This document shows, piece by piece, positions 35,354 to 41,958 of a stretch of DNA of 47,127 bases. Position 1 is the first letter of the stretch, and every line of letters starts with the position of its first letter. Source of the stretch: Streptomyces inhibens (GTDB lineage: Bacteria; Actinomycetota; Actinomycetes; Streptomycetales; Streptomycetaceae). Where the stretch lies: NCBI RefSeq assembly GCF_003389455.1, contig NZ_QUAC01000481.1, positions 1 through 47,127 of the forward strand, written 5' to 3'. A program made the translations under genes and the position numbers. The notes under the pieces were generated by a model. It searched no databases and was not told the origin of the DNA. It saw nothing but the letters and a program-made list of their open reading frames with translations.

Positions 35354-35536
35354 TCAGCTCCCCGTTTCCTCAACCTTTGCGACGGTGACGCGTCCGTTTG
35401 GGTTGGCTTTCTGGATCTTGCGCTTACCCATCCCCTCCGCCTCTTCCTTGTTCTTCGCCTTCACCCACGTATTCGCACCTTGGGCAGGCTTGTTGCTACT
35501 CGTGACAATCGCGCCGACGCGGTAAGTCGGTGACAA
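35354..35536 (-). CDS. 60-aa basic protein at the head of the NUDIX-rSAM-methyltransferase run
   Basis: The frame starts at TTG 35536 with a purine-rich AGAGAGAAAGAA before it and ends 4 bp before NUDIX. The protein MSPTYRVGAIVTSSNKP continues as a Lys-rich compact sequence with two likely beta strands at each end and a helix in the middle (WVKAKNKEEAEGMGKRKIQK). It has no Cys and no signal peptide. Its size and position would fit a RiPP precursor or a peptide-recognition partner; but its balanced, folded-looking sequence argues rather for a small structured protein. I do not recognise the family. Confidence 0.6.
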   Translation of the reverse strand: MSPTYRVGAIVTSSNKPAQGANTWVKAKNKEEAEGMGKRKIQKANPNGRVTVAKVEETGS

Positions 35537-35655
35537 GTTCTTTCTCTCTCAATTCGAAAAGGACGCGGCCCTAACCCGGACGGCCGCCATAGGGCTGACT
35601 AGGTCACGCAGTGCCGACGGAGGAGCCAGCAGACCCCCGACCGCGTATCCCGGGC

Positions 35656-36075
35656 CTATGCCGCGGGGTGCGGCGTACTGGCGCCCGGTGTGCAATTGGG
35701 ATCCCATTGGCCGTTCCCTGCCGCCCGTTCCACCTCTTGGTGAAGGTGCTGGAGGGCTAGGACCAGGTCATCAGCGGGCATTTGGTTCTTCTGCGCGGAG
35801 CGGTGGAAGTGGCGCGAGAGCCTGTCGAATTCCCGGTACAACTCCCGGTGCGTGATGTGGCGATACCACGCCTCTTCGACGGTCCACGCCCTGGCAGTTG
35901 CCCAGTTCCGGGCATCCTGGAGGCGCGCCCTCGTCCAGCCGGCCAGCGTCCGTTGTCGGGCTATGCGCTCCGCCAGACGACGGGTGTAGGCCGTTTTGAA
36001 TTGCGGGGTATCCCACTCCGCGGGCAGCGCCATCGGTTCAGCCAGGCGGTAAACGTACCGATCGTTGGGTTCCAC
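35656..36075 (-). CDS. Unidentified 139-aa helical protein
   Basis: GTG 36075 has a strong ribosome site (GAAAGGAG). The protein is highly charged and probably all-helical, with Arg/Trp-rich helices (TRRLAERIARQRTLAGWTRA, NWATARAWTVEEAWYRHITH) and no membrane segment. Its last residues, WDPNCTPGASTPHPAA, contain the only cysteine and resemble the end of the radical SAM protein (CDPQCNPASDGSDC), sharing the order D-P-x-C-x-P and a nearby A-S. The function is unknown; its C-terminal tail could be a modification target of the radical SAM enzyme, which is speculative. A 119-bp gap separates it from the 60-aa gene. Confidence 0.6.
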   Translation of the reverse strand: MEPNDRYVYRLAEPMALPAEWDTPQFKTAYTRRLAERIARQRTLAGWTRARLQDARNWATARAWTVEEAWYRHITHRELYREFDRLSRHFHRSAQKNQMPADDLVLALQHLHQEVERAAGNGQWDPNCTPGASTPHPAA

Positions 36076-36105
36076 GTTCGACTCCTTTCTGTGAATGTGG
36101 GTGAT

Positions 36106-36154
36106 GCGGGGTCCTGGCCCTGGACGGCTTTCAACCGCTCGACCAGGACCCCGC
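36106..36154. terminator. Long hairpin before the 139-aa gene
   Basis: A perfect 12-bp stem (GCGGGGTCCTGG at 36106-36117 and complement at 36143-36154) encloses a 25-base loop. It lies about 50 bp after the 36202-36675 gene on the minus strand and 30 bp before the next start, so it may act as terminator or attenuator. Confidence 0.5.
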
Positions 36155-36179
36155 CGGCGGGTGGGTGGCCCGCCGCATT

Positions 36180-36208
36180 CCCCTGAGCCGGGGGAGCGGG
36201 CTCAGGGG
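36180..36208. terminator. Hairpin at the 3' end of the 157-aa gene
   Basis: CCCCTGAGCC at 36180-36189 pairs with GGCTCAGGGG at 36199-36208 around a 9-base loop. The stem includes the stop codon of the gene that ends at 36202, a typical place for a terminator. Confidence 0.6.
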
Positions 36209-36675
36209 AGTAGATCGGCAGGGACGGCCGGATAGCGGCACGGCGGCCCCTGCCTCGTCCAGGGAGTGCCGGCCGGCGGCACCAGAGGAGCGCCGAACCC
36301 CTTCGGCTGTTCCTCTCTGCGGGGGCGCGACAGGCAGCGGTTGCGGCTGACCAGGGAGAGAAACACGACCGGCTGAACCGACCACTCCACCCAGGCCCCG
36401 CCGGTGCAGTCGAGAGCAAGGCCGCACGGCTCGCTTCGGCAGAGTGCAGCCATCGAGCCCAGACGCTCCCCGCTGTCCACACACCTCAGCGCGCGCTGCC
36501 TTTCACCTTCGGGGAGGTTGAACGCCGTCCTTCGAGCATCTGCACTGATGTGCCGCACCGCTTGCACCCCGCATTGAGTGGCGACGGTCGCCCAAGAGAT
36601 CTGCTGGGGCCAATAGGCGTACCGCTCGCACCAGAAGCCGGGCCAAGTGAGCGCTGGCGCTACGTCGCTCGTCAT
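36202..36675 (-). CDS. Unidentified 157-aa protein, cysteine- and tryptophan-containing
   Basis: The start at ATG 36675 overlaps the stop of the 118-aa gene (ATGA), so it is translationally coupled; an ATG at 36756 in the same frame would overlap that gene widely. The protein begins MTSDVAPALTWPGFWCERYA, has six cysteines scattered along its length and a segment VEWSVQPVVFLSLVSR that is hydrophobic but short. The last 45 residues are Arg/Pro-rich. No family is recognised. It is third in the ATP-binding-protein operon and ends in a hairpin. Confidence 0.5.
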   Translation of the reverse strand: MTSDVAPALTWPGFWCERYAYWPQQISWATVATQCGVQAVRHISADARRTAFNLPEGERQRALRCVDSGERLGSMAALCRSEPCGLALDCTGGAWVEWSVQPVVFLSLVSRNRCLSRPRREEQPKGFGAPLVPPAGTPWTRQGPPCRYPAVPADLLP

Positions 36676-37028
36676 GCCGTCCCCTGTCCACAGGGCACAC
36701 GGAAGCGAGGCATGCGGGCCGTCTGGTCGGTGCGAGCAACGAGGGTGTACCTGCATCCCTCTTCGTCAAGCGCCTCAAGGGTGTATGGGATGCCGGCTGC
36801 AAGGCCATCCAAAGCCCACTGGTATGCGGCGGAGTCGTCCAGCCACTCATATTCCGTCTCGTCGTACGGTGCCTGTAGGTGCGCCGCCAGGCTCTCCGCT
36901 CGCGTCCGGAGCCACCCCAGCACCCTGTGTGGCGAGTGTGACACCCGGCCGCCGAGGTCGATGGGAGAGTCATCCGGCCGCCCCGCCTGAGCCACAGCGC
37001 GATAGAGCGCAGGCGCCGGGCCCGTCAC
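36672..37028 (-). CDS. Unidentified 118-aa protein coupled to the ATP-binding protein
   Basis: I place the start at GTG 37028, which overlaps the stop of the ATP-binding protein (GTGA); longer in-frame starts would read through that gene. The protein has a helical middle (HRVLGWLRTRAESLAAHLQA) followed by an acidic/aromatic part (YDETEYEWLDDSAAYQWALDG). A beta-like end (GIPYTLEALDEEGCRYTLVA) contains the only central cysteine. The family is not recognised. Its tight coupling on both sides indicates a role linked to the ATP-binding regulator. Confidence 0.55.
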   Translation of the reverse strand: MTGPAPALYRAVAQAGRPDDSPIDLGGRVSHSPHRVLGWLRTRAESLAAHLQAPYDETEYEWLDDSAAYQWALDGLAAGIPYTLEALDEEGCRYTLVARTDQTARMPRFRVPCGQGTA

Positions 37029-37498
37029 GGCCGGTGCACCGATGACAGCAGGCGCAGCGCCGAAGCGTCGGAGACGGCCAGCTCCGCCCACACGGCCTTT
37101 CCGATGCCGTCCGGGGTGACGCCCCAGCCACTTGCCAAGGCGTCCAGCAGCACCAAGCCGCGCCCACATTCTGCGTCCTCCTCGGGATGGGTCATCACAG
37201 GTAGTTCGTCGCTCGCGTCCTGCACCTCCAGCCGCAGACGGCCGGCGGACAGCTCGAACCGGACAGTGACCTCAGCGCCGGGCGGTGCCTCCGCCTTCAC
37301 GGCGTTGGTGACCAACTCCGAAAGCAACAGCTCGGCGGAGTCCGCCAGTTCGCCGGCCAGGCCCCAGTCCTGAAGCTGAGGACGCAACGCCTCACGCGCC
37401 CGGCCGGCGCTCTGGTCGGCGCTGGGGAAGAGGTGGACCGCAGTAAGCGGCGGGGCGTGTGTCAGTGGTTCTGCAACTGGTCGACCGCGTGCGGACAT
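37025..37498 (-). CDS. RsbW-like ATP-binding (HATPase) regulator
   Basis: The 157-residue protein has the GHKL ATPase fold of anti-sigma-type kinases: N-box ELVTNAVKA, a degenerate G1 box (QDASDELP where DxGxG is usual) and G2 box GRGLVLLDALASGWGV. Such stand-alone ATP-binding proteins sit next to XRE/DUF397 genes in streptomycetes, as in the AbaA-like/WhiJ-like/BldB-like modules. Here it is divergent from the XRE-DUF5753 gene, which fits that module. The degenerate G1 box leaves open whether it phosphorylates a partner or only binds it. AGGGGA precedes ATG 37498. Confidence 0.85.
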   Translation of the reverse strand: MSARGRPVAEPLTHAPPLTAVHLFPSADQSAGRAREALRPQLQDWGLAGELADSAELLLSELVTNAVKAEAPPGAEVTVRFELSAGRLRLEVQDASDELPVMTHPEEDAECGRGLVLLDALASGWGVTPDGIGKAVWAELAVSDASALRLLSSVHRP

Positions 37499-37635
37499 AG
37501 CTATCCCCTGGGTACGCGTGACGGAGCGTCAAGGTCACTCACCGCTCAACGTCGTGTGCGGTTGGTGACAAGAGTGGGGTAAGAATCGCTACTGTGAGAG
37601 GGGTTCCGCGCCCAACCTGGGTGTTGGTCAGGCTG

Positions 37636-37701
37636 GCATACGCATAGGCCGTTGACCGCTAGTGACGTCACCGTCGTGGCACGTGACCAGGCCGCTGGTC
37701 A
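37636..37701 (+). promoter_or_regulatory. Cluster of candidate operators in the divergent XRE/ATPase region
   Basis: In the 212-bp gap between the ATP-binding gene and the XRE gene I see three elements. GCATACGCA is at 37636-37644, also found before the second XRE gene of the window. A perfect palindrome GTGACGTCAC is at 37662-37671. An inverted repeat TGACCAG/CTGGTCA is at 37684-37701, directly before the ribosome site. Autoregulation by the XRE protein is the likely use; this is inferred. Confidence 0.45.
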
Positions 37702-37710
37702 GGGGGAGTT

Positions 37711-38544
37711 ATGGGTGGAGAAAAAGGCGCAGCGGGCACTCAGGACCCGCGCAGGCAGTTCGCGGAGGAGTGTCGAAGTGCGCGGGAGCTGTATCCCAGT
37801 TGCCCGCTGAACCAGACGCAGTTGGCGCGGATGGTGCGCACTTCAAAGAGCAGCATCAGCCGTGTGGAGACGTGCAAAGGGCCAATCCCGCCGGATTTGC
37901 CGGCTCTCCTGGACGAGGTGTTTGCGACGGATGGGACGTTCAAGCGCCTGTACGAGGAGGCAGTGGCCCAGTCGTTTCCGTCCATGTACCGGCGTCGCAT
38001 GGCACTGGAGCGTTCGGCTGTGGTGATCCGTGAGTGGTCGCCAACCATCGTCCCGGGTTTGTTCCAGACAGCCGACTACGCGCGTGCCGTGTTCACGGGT
38101 GGTGCACCGCGAGCCAGTGACGACGAGGTGACGGCGTTCATCGCGAACCGACTCACCCGGCGAGCAATACTCGACGGGGATGCGCCCCCGGATGTCCGTG
38201 CGGTGCTGTGCGAGTCAGTCTTACGGCGCCGTTTGTGCCCGCCGGATGTTATGCGCCGCCAACTCGCGGCACTGCTGAAGGACGGGGAGCGGTCAACCGT
38301 CCGCATCCAAATCCTTCCATGGGACGCGCCCGCGCACCTCTTCGCTGACTGGCCCGTAACCCTCCTCACCTCGCCAAGCCATGTGGCTACCGTTTGTGTG
38401 GAGAACTACCGAACAGCTGGCATCGTTGACGATCCTGATCACGTGCGAACAGCGCTTCGTACTTACGATGAACTCACGAGCGACGCCCTTTCGGCTCGGG
38501 ACAGCGCGCGCCTGATCGCCAAGCAGATGGAGACACTGTCGTGA
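37711..38544 (+). CDS. XRE-family regulator with DUF5753 domain (WhiJ-like)
   Basis: The 277-residue protein has an N-terminal XRE helix-turn-helix (about 30-75, LNQTQLARMVRTSKSSISRV) and a DUF5753 domain. Its marks are REWSPTIVPGLFQTADYARA, RLTRRAI, the LCESVLRR part and TVRIQILPWD. This is the WhiJ-like class that pairs with DUF397 proteins and often controls development or antibiotic genes. AGGGGGAG precedes ATG 37711. The stop overlaps the first DUF397 gene (GTGA). The upstream dyads suggest autoregulation. Confidence 0.9.
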   Translation: MGGEKGAAGTQDPRRQFAEECRSARELYPSCPLNQTQLARMVRTSKSSISRVETCKGPIPPDLPALLDEVFATDGTFKRLYEEAVAQSFPSMYRRRMALERSAVVIREWSPTIVPGLFQTADYARAVFTGGAPRASDDEVTAFIANRLTRRAILDGDAPPDVRAVLCESVLRRRLCPPDVMRRQLAALLKDGERSTVRIQILPWDAPAHLFADWPVTLLTSPSHVATVCVENYRTAGIVDDPDHVRTALRTYDELTSDALSARDSARLIAKQMETLS

Positions 38545-38753
38545 AGATCGGTCCGACTCAGTGGATCAAGTCGAGTTACAGCAGCGCAGAGGGAGGCAAC
38601 TGTCTGGAGTGGGCTCCCACCTACGTGAAGGCCGCCGGCGTTGTCCCAGTGAGGGACAGCAAGGAGCCGCACGGCCCGACGCTCGGGTTCTCAACCGCCG
38701 CATGGACGTCCTTCGTTGGCGGTGTTCAGCGGGGCGACTTCCCCAAGGCGTGA
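38541..38753 (+). CDS. DUF397 (BldB-like) protein, first copy
   Basis: The 70-residue protein shows the DUF397 order: WIKSSYSSAEGGNCLEWAP, VPVRDSKEPHGPTLGFS and AWTSFVGGVQRGDF. DUF397 proteins are small partners of XRE-DUF5753 regulators; BldB is the known developmental member. GTG 38541 overlaps the XRE stop, so the two are made together. A second DUF397 gene follows after 40 bp. Confidence 0.9.
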   Translation: MKIGPTQWIKSSYSSAEGGNCLEWAPTYVKAAGVVPVRDSKEPHGPTLGFSTAAWTSFVGGVQRGDFPKA

Positions 38754-38793
38754 GACGCAAGAATCCTGGCCTCCAGATCATGGAAGAGGGATC

Positions 38794-39006
38794 GTGAAAC
38801 CTGAGATCGTCAGCGAGTTTCGGAAGCCGTCCTATTCGAACCAACAGGGCGACTGTGTGGAGGTGGCGCACACCGCTGACGGGGGCCGCGTTGTGCGTGA
38901 CAGCAAGGAGCTGGATGGGGGAGCGCTGTTCTGCCCACCAAGCCAGTGGACGAGTTTCCTGGGTGCGGTGAAGGCTGGCCAGGTTCCAGCCGCCGGAGAA
39001 CGCTAG
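38794..39006 (+). CDS. DUF397 protein, second copy
   Basis: The 70-residue protein starts at GTG 38794 after GAAGAGGGA. It shows FRKPSYSNQQGDCVEVAH, RVVRDSKELDGGALFCPPSQ and WTSFLGAVKAGQ, the DUF397 pattern with KPSYSN in place of KSSYSS. It is clearly diverged from the first copy 40 bp upstream, so it is not a recent duplication. Two different DUF397 proteins behind one XRE gene may bind it alternately. A hairpin follows. Confidence 0.85.
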   Translation: MKPEIVSEFRKPSYSNQQGDCVEVAHTADGGRVVRDSKELDGGALFCPPSQWTSFLGAVKAGQVPAAGER

Positions 39007-39037
39007 CTCCGCGCCCGCGAGTACGCGTGACACCACC

Positions 39038-39066
39038 GAGCCCCCGGACCTTGAGGCCGGGGGCTC
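39038..39066. terminator. Hairpin terminator after the DUF397 pair
   Basis: GAGCCCCCGG at 39038-39047 pairs with CCGGGGGCTC at 39057-39066, followed by TTCGGTACC. It lies 31 bp after the second DUF397 gene. Confidence 0.7.
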
Positions 39067-39125
39067 TTCGGTACCTCTCCCGGTCTTAGGAAGTACTCAA
39101 CCTTCAACGCTTTCTGAGGCTTTCA

Positions 39126-39139
39126 CTTCGAGGTGACGT
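39126..39139 (+). repeat. 14-bp direct repeat, downstream copy
   Basis: CTTCGAGGTGACGT here is identical to 39782-39795, 656 bp away. On the minus strand this copy encodes, in one frame, HVTSK followed by a stop. The other copy encodes DVTSK inside the GNAT-DinB linker. Confidence 0.7.
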
Positions 39140-39172
39140 GCTGGTAGGGGCGGGTGTAAACCCTGGCCCTCG

Positions 39173-40438
39173 TCACTGGCCCACCCTTCCGTCGATGCGC
39201 TCGCGCAGCAGGTCGGCGTGTCCGCAGTGACGGGCATACTCCTCGATTCTGTGCACCATCAGCTCCCGGACTGCGATCTTGTCCTTCCCCACACGCTTGC
39301 TCAGGTCCGGGTGCTCGGCCAGCGCGGCGTCGGTCGCGGTCTGTTCGCGCTCCAGATCCACGTACGCAGCGTCGACCACTGCCTGCTCGGCGACGGCTCC
39401 GTCGAAGTCCGCGTCACGCTTGCCGTACAGCTTTGGCAGCGGGTCACCGTCGGTGATCCAGTTGCGCCAGTCCCGTTCCACCTCGGCGAGGTGCCGAACC
39501 AGGCCGAGCAGCGACATCGTCGACGGCGGACTCGATCGATGGGCCAGCTGGTCCGCATCCAGGCCGTCGCACTTCATCCGCAGGGTGATGCGGTAGTTCG
39601 TCAGGAAGTCCTGGAGCGTCGCGAGCTCACCGTCCGGACTGGGACCTGCGCTGTTGCGGGGGTCGTCGTCCGGATCGGTCCACATGTCGGGGTAGACGGT
39701 TGCCTGGGTCCATCGCGCGGGTTCGTCACTCATGCGTTGCATGGTCGTCTGTGACGGCCCGAGTTCGCTACCGAGTTCTCGCTTCGAGGTGACGTCATGG
39801 TGGCGTCGCGAAAGCCTCAGCTGCTCGGCCGGACAGGACCTGGCCACTCCCTGGCCACCGCCAAGGCGCTCCCACTCGCCCCGCGACACCGCGTACTCCA
39901 CATCCCCCAGCTCCGCGCCCTCGATGTAGTCCGGCCACTCCTCGAAGAACGTCCGGACGTGGCGCAGCCCCGCCTTCTCCATCACCCGGCGCGATCCGGT
40001 ATTGACCGTCATCGTTGTCGCCGTCACTCGCCGTACGCCCAACTCCGCGAAGCCGTACGCGATCACCGCCCGGGCGCCCTCGGTGGCGTACCCCCGGCCC
40101 CAGGCCGCCCGCCGCAGCCGGTAGCCGAGCTCGGCCTCCGCCACGTGCCCCGGGGTGGTCGGCCGGAGCGAGAACCAGCCGATGAACTCCCCGTTGGCGG
40201 CCAATTCTGCCGCCCACACCCCGAGTGCGCCGACCGGATCTCCCGGCAGGCCGGGCCCCGCGATGAACTCCCAAAGCGTCCGTTCCAGCACCTCGGTACG
40301 CGGCACCGGCCGCCCGGTGTCGAGGAAGTGCATGACGTCCGGGTCGCCGTGCAGCGCGACCAGCCGCTCCGCGTCGTCCGGCGTGAACCGCCGGAGCGCC
40401 AGCCGCTCCGTACGCACCAAGATCGCCGCGTCGCCCAT
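39173..40438 (-). CDS. GNAT acetyltransferase fused in frame to a DinB-family protein
   Basis: From ATG 40438 a single 421-residue frame runs to 39173 with no stop. Residues 1-190 are a GNAT acetyltransferase of the RimJ/RimL type (VRTERLALRRFTPDDAERLV, acetyl-CoA loop RRAAWGRGYATEGARAVI, NTGSRRVMEKAGLRH). Residues 236-421 are a DinB/DUF664 protein (LTNYRITLRMKCDGL, SLLGLVRHLAEVERDWR, MVHRIEEYARHCGHADLLRE) whose three histidines usually bind a metal. The linker (about 195-235) looks like an over-run of the GNAT end. In other genomes I know these as separate genes. A separate start for DinB at ATG 39733 is possible but has no ribosome site. A 14-bp repeat bounds the DinB part. Confidence 0.75.
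   Translation of the reverse strand: MGDAAILVRTERLALRRFTPDDAERLVALHGDPDVMHFLDTGRPVPRTEVLERTLWEFIAGPGLPGDPVGALGVWAAELAANGEFIGWFSLRPTTPGHVAEAELGYRLRRAAWGRGYATEGARAVIAYGFAELGVRRVTATTMTVNTGSRRVMEKAGLRHVRTFFEEWPDYIEGAELGDVEYAVSRGEWERLGGGQGVARSCPAEQLRLSRRHHDVTSKRELGSELGPSQTTMQRMSDEPARWTQATVYPDMWTDPDDDPRNSAGPSPDGELATLQDFLTNYRITLRMKCDGLDADQLAHRSSPPSTMSLLGLVRHLAEVERDWRNWITDGDPLPKLYGKRDADFDGAVAEQAVVDAAYVDLEREQTATDAALAEHPDLSKRVGKDKIAVRELMVHRIEEYARHCGHADLLRERIDGRVGQ
39782..39795 (+). repeat. 14-bp direct repeat, copy in the GNAT-DinB linker
   Basis: Second copy of CTTCGAGGTGACGT, identical to 39126-39139. The interval between the copies contains the DinB part only. Confidence 0.7.
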
Positions 40439-40595
40439 CGTCCGCGCCCCGTCCCGTCGTTCGTGGGGCCGCCGACCCCTGGTCGCCCGGCGGCCCTGGC
40501 GTGACGGCATAGTAGAGCGCAGCCCCACGCGGGACATGACAAATAACGGCGCGGCGCCCGCTCCGCGCCGCCACGTATCAGGGGGACTCCGCTCC

Positions 40596-41765
40596 ATGTC
40601 AGCCATCCGCCGTTCCACCGCCGTGGCCGCGGCACTGACCGCGCTGCTCGCGGTCACCGTCACCGCCTGCGGCCCCAGCGACGACAAGGCCGCCGCGCCC
40701 GGCAGTTCGGCCGCCGCCGACCAGAAGGGGCAGGGGGACGGGGGACTCACGCTTCCGAAGGGCGTGCCGACCAGCCTCGACGACCTGAAGCAGTGGAAGG
40801 ACGGCGGGTGGCAGAACTGGGACGAGTGGGCCCGTAAGGCATCGGACTTCGTCAACCCGATCATCAAGGACCACTGGAAGACGGACCGGCTGGCGAAGGC
40901 CAAGGCCGCCCCCGAGATCGGTGTGCAGGCCACCGGCGCGGGCAGCGAGTTCGACGCCACCGACCCCGAGCCGCGGCCGATCACCGCCGAGCAGGTCGAC
41001 CGCCCCTACCACCAGCACATGGCCCCGGTCGGGAAGATCTTCTTCGACAGCCCCAAGGGCCCGATGGTCTGCTCCGGCACGATCGTTGAGGACCCCGCGC
41101 ACCCTGGCAAGTCCAACCTGGTGTGGACCGCCGGCCACTGTGTGCACTCCGGCAAGCAGGGCGGCTGGATGCGCAACATCGTCTTCGTGCCGTCCTACAA
41201 CGACAACGGCGTGCCGATGAACCAGGTCGGCGGCACGCCCTCGCAGCAGATCACGCCGTACGGCCGGTTCTGGGCCGACTGGATCACCACCTCCGGTGAG
41301 TGGATCAACATGGGCAGCGAGGAGCGGGGCAACGGCGGCTCCGCCTACGACTTCGCGGTGCTGCATGTGAAGCCGGAGAACGGCGGCGGCAAGTCGCTCC
41401 AGGAGACCGTGGGCGCCGCCGCTCAGGTCTGGTTCAACTCCCCCTCCGCCGACCAGCTCAGCTCGCTGGACGCCTTCGGCTACCCGGCCGCGCCCCCGTA
41501 CGACGGCGCCCTCATGATGAACTGCCCCGCCCGCCCCGGCCGCCTCGTCATGGAGCAGGGCACGCCCGCCATGCACCGCATCGGCTGCACGATGACCGGC
41601 GGCACCTCCGGCGGCGGCTGGTTCGTCAACCGCGGCGGCAAGCTGACGCTGGTGTCCAACACGTCGATCAGCTCCAACGCCCACACCTGGCTGGCCGGCC
41701 CGCACCTGGGCCCGGAGGCACAGCGCGTCTTCGACGGCATCAGTCAGAAGTTCGCGAACCAGTAA
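40596..41765 (+). CDS. Secreted trypsin-like serine protease, lipoprotein
   Basis: The 389-residue protein has a signal peptide with lipobox VTAC (C25), a polar linker, and a trypsin-type domain with His181 in TAGHCVHSG, Asp252 in AYDFAVLHV and Ser338 in TGGTSGGGW. Cysteines C159/C182 and C310/C331 are placed as the usual disulphides. It is likely a surface-anchored endopeptidase; the N-terminal 100 residues may act as a propeptide. AGGGGGA lies before ATG 40596, somewhat far, and MSAIRRSTAVAAALTALLAV is a normal signal start. Its 3' end overlaps the convergent DUF397 gene by 26 bp. Confidence 0.9.
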   Translation: MSAIRRSTAVAAALTALLAVTVTACGPSDDKAAAPGSSAAADQKGQGDGGLTLPKGVPTSLDDLKQWKDGGWQNWDEWARKASDFVNPIIKDHWKTDRLAKAKAAPEIGVQATGAGSEFDATDPEPRPITAEQVDRPYHQHMAPVGKIFFDSPKGPMVCSGTIVEDPAHPGKSNLVWTAGHCVHSGKQGGWMRNIVFVPSYNDNGVPMNQVGGTPSQQITPYGRFWADWITTSGEWINMGSEERGNGGSAYDFAVLHVKPENGGGKSLQETVGAAAQVWFNSPSADQLSSLDAFGYPAAPPYDGALMMNCPARPGRLVMEQGTPAMHRIGCTMTGGTSGGGWFVNRGGKLTLVSNTSISSNAHTWLAGPHLGPEAQRVFDGISQKFANQ

Positions 41766-41958
41766 CCGTAGGCGCAGGCGCGTACGCGAGGAAGTCGGTC
41801 CATGCCCCCGGCCTGAAGGCGAGCCGGGGGCCGTGGGGCTTCTTGGAGTCGCGGACGTGGACCGTCTCGGGGGTGGCTGCTATCTCGACGCAGTCGGAGC
41901 CGGGTTCGTTGCTGCTGTAGCTGCTCTTGAACCATGCGAGCTCGGGCTCGATGCTCAT
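41740..41958 (-). CDS. DUF397 protein, third in the window
   Basis: The 72-residue protein shows WFKSSYSSNEPGSDCVEIA, VHVRDSKKPHGPRLAF and AWTDFLAYA, the DUF397 pattern. ATG 41958 overlaps the stop of the XRE gene before it (ATGA). Its C-terminal nine codons overlap the end of the convergent protease gene, so antisense effects on both messages are possible. Confidence 0.9.
   Translation of the reverse strand: MSIEPELAWFKSSYSSNEPGSDCVEIAATPETVHVRDSKKPHGPRLAFRPGAWTDFLAYAPAPTVTGSRTSD

Noticed and set aside
32302..39172. Integrative element with tRNA attachment site
   Set aside because: The island has accessory content, but I found no tRNA, integrase, relaxase or flanking att-length repeat.
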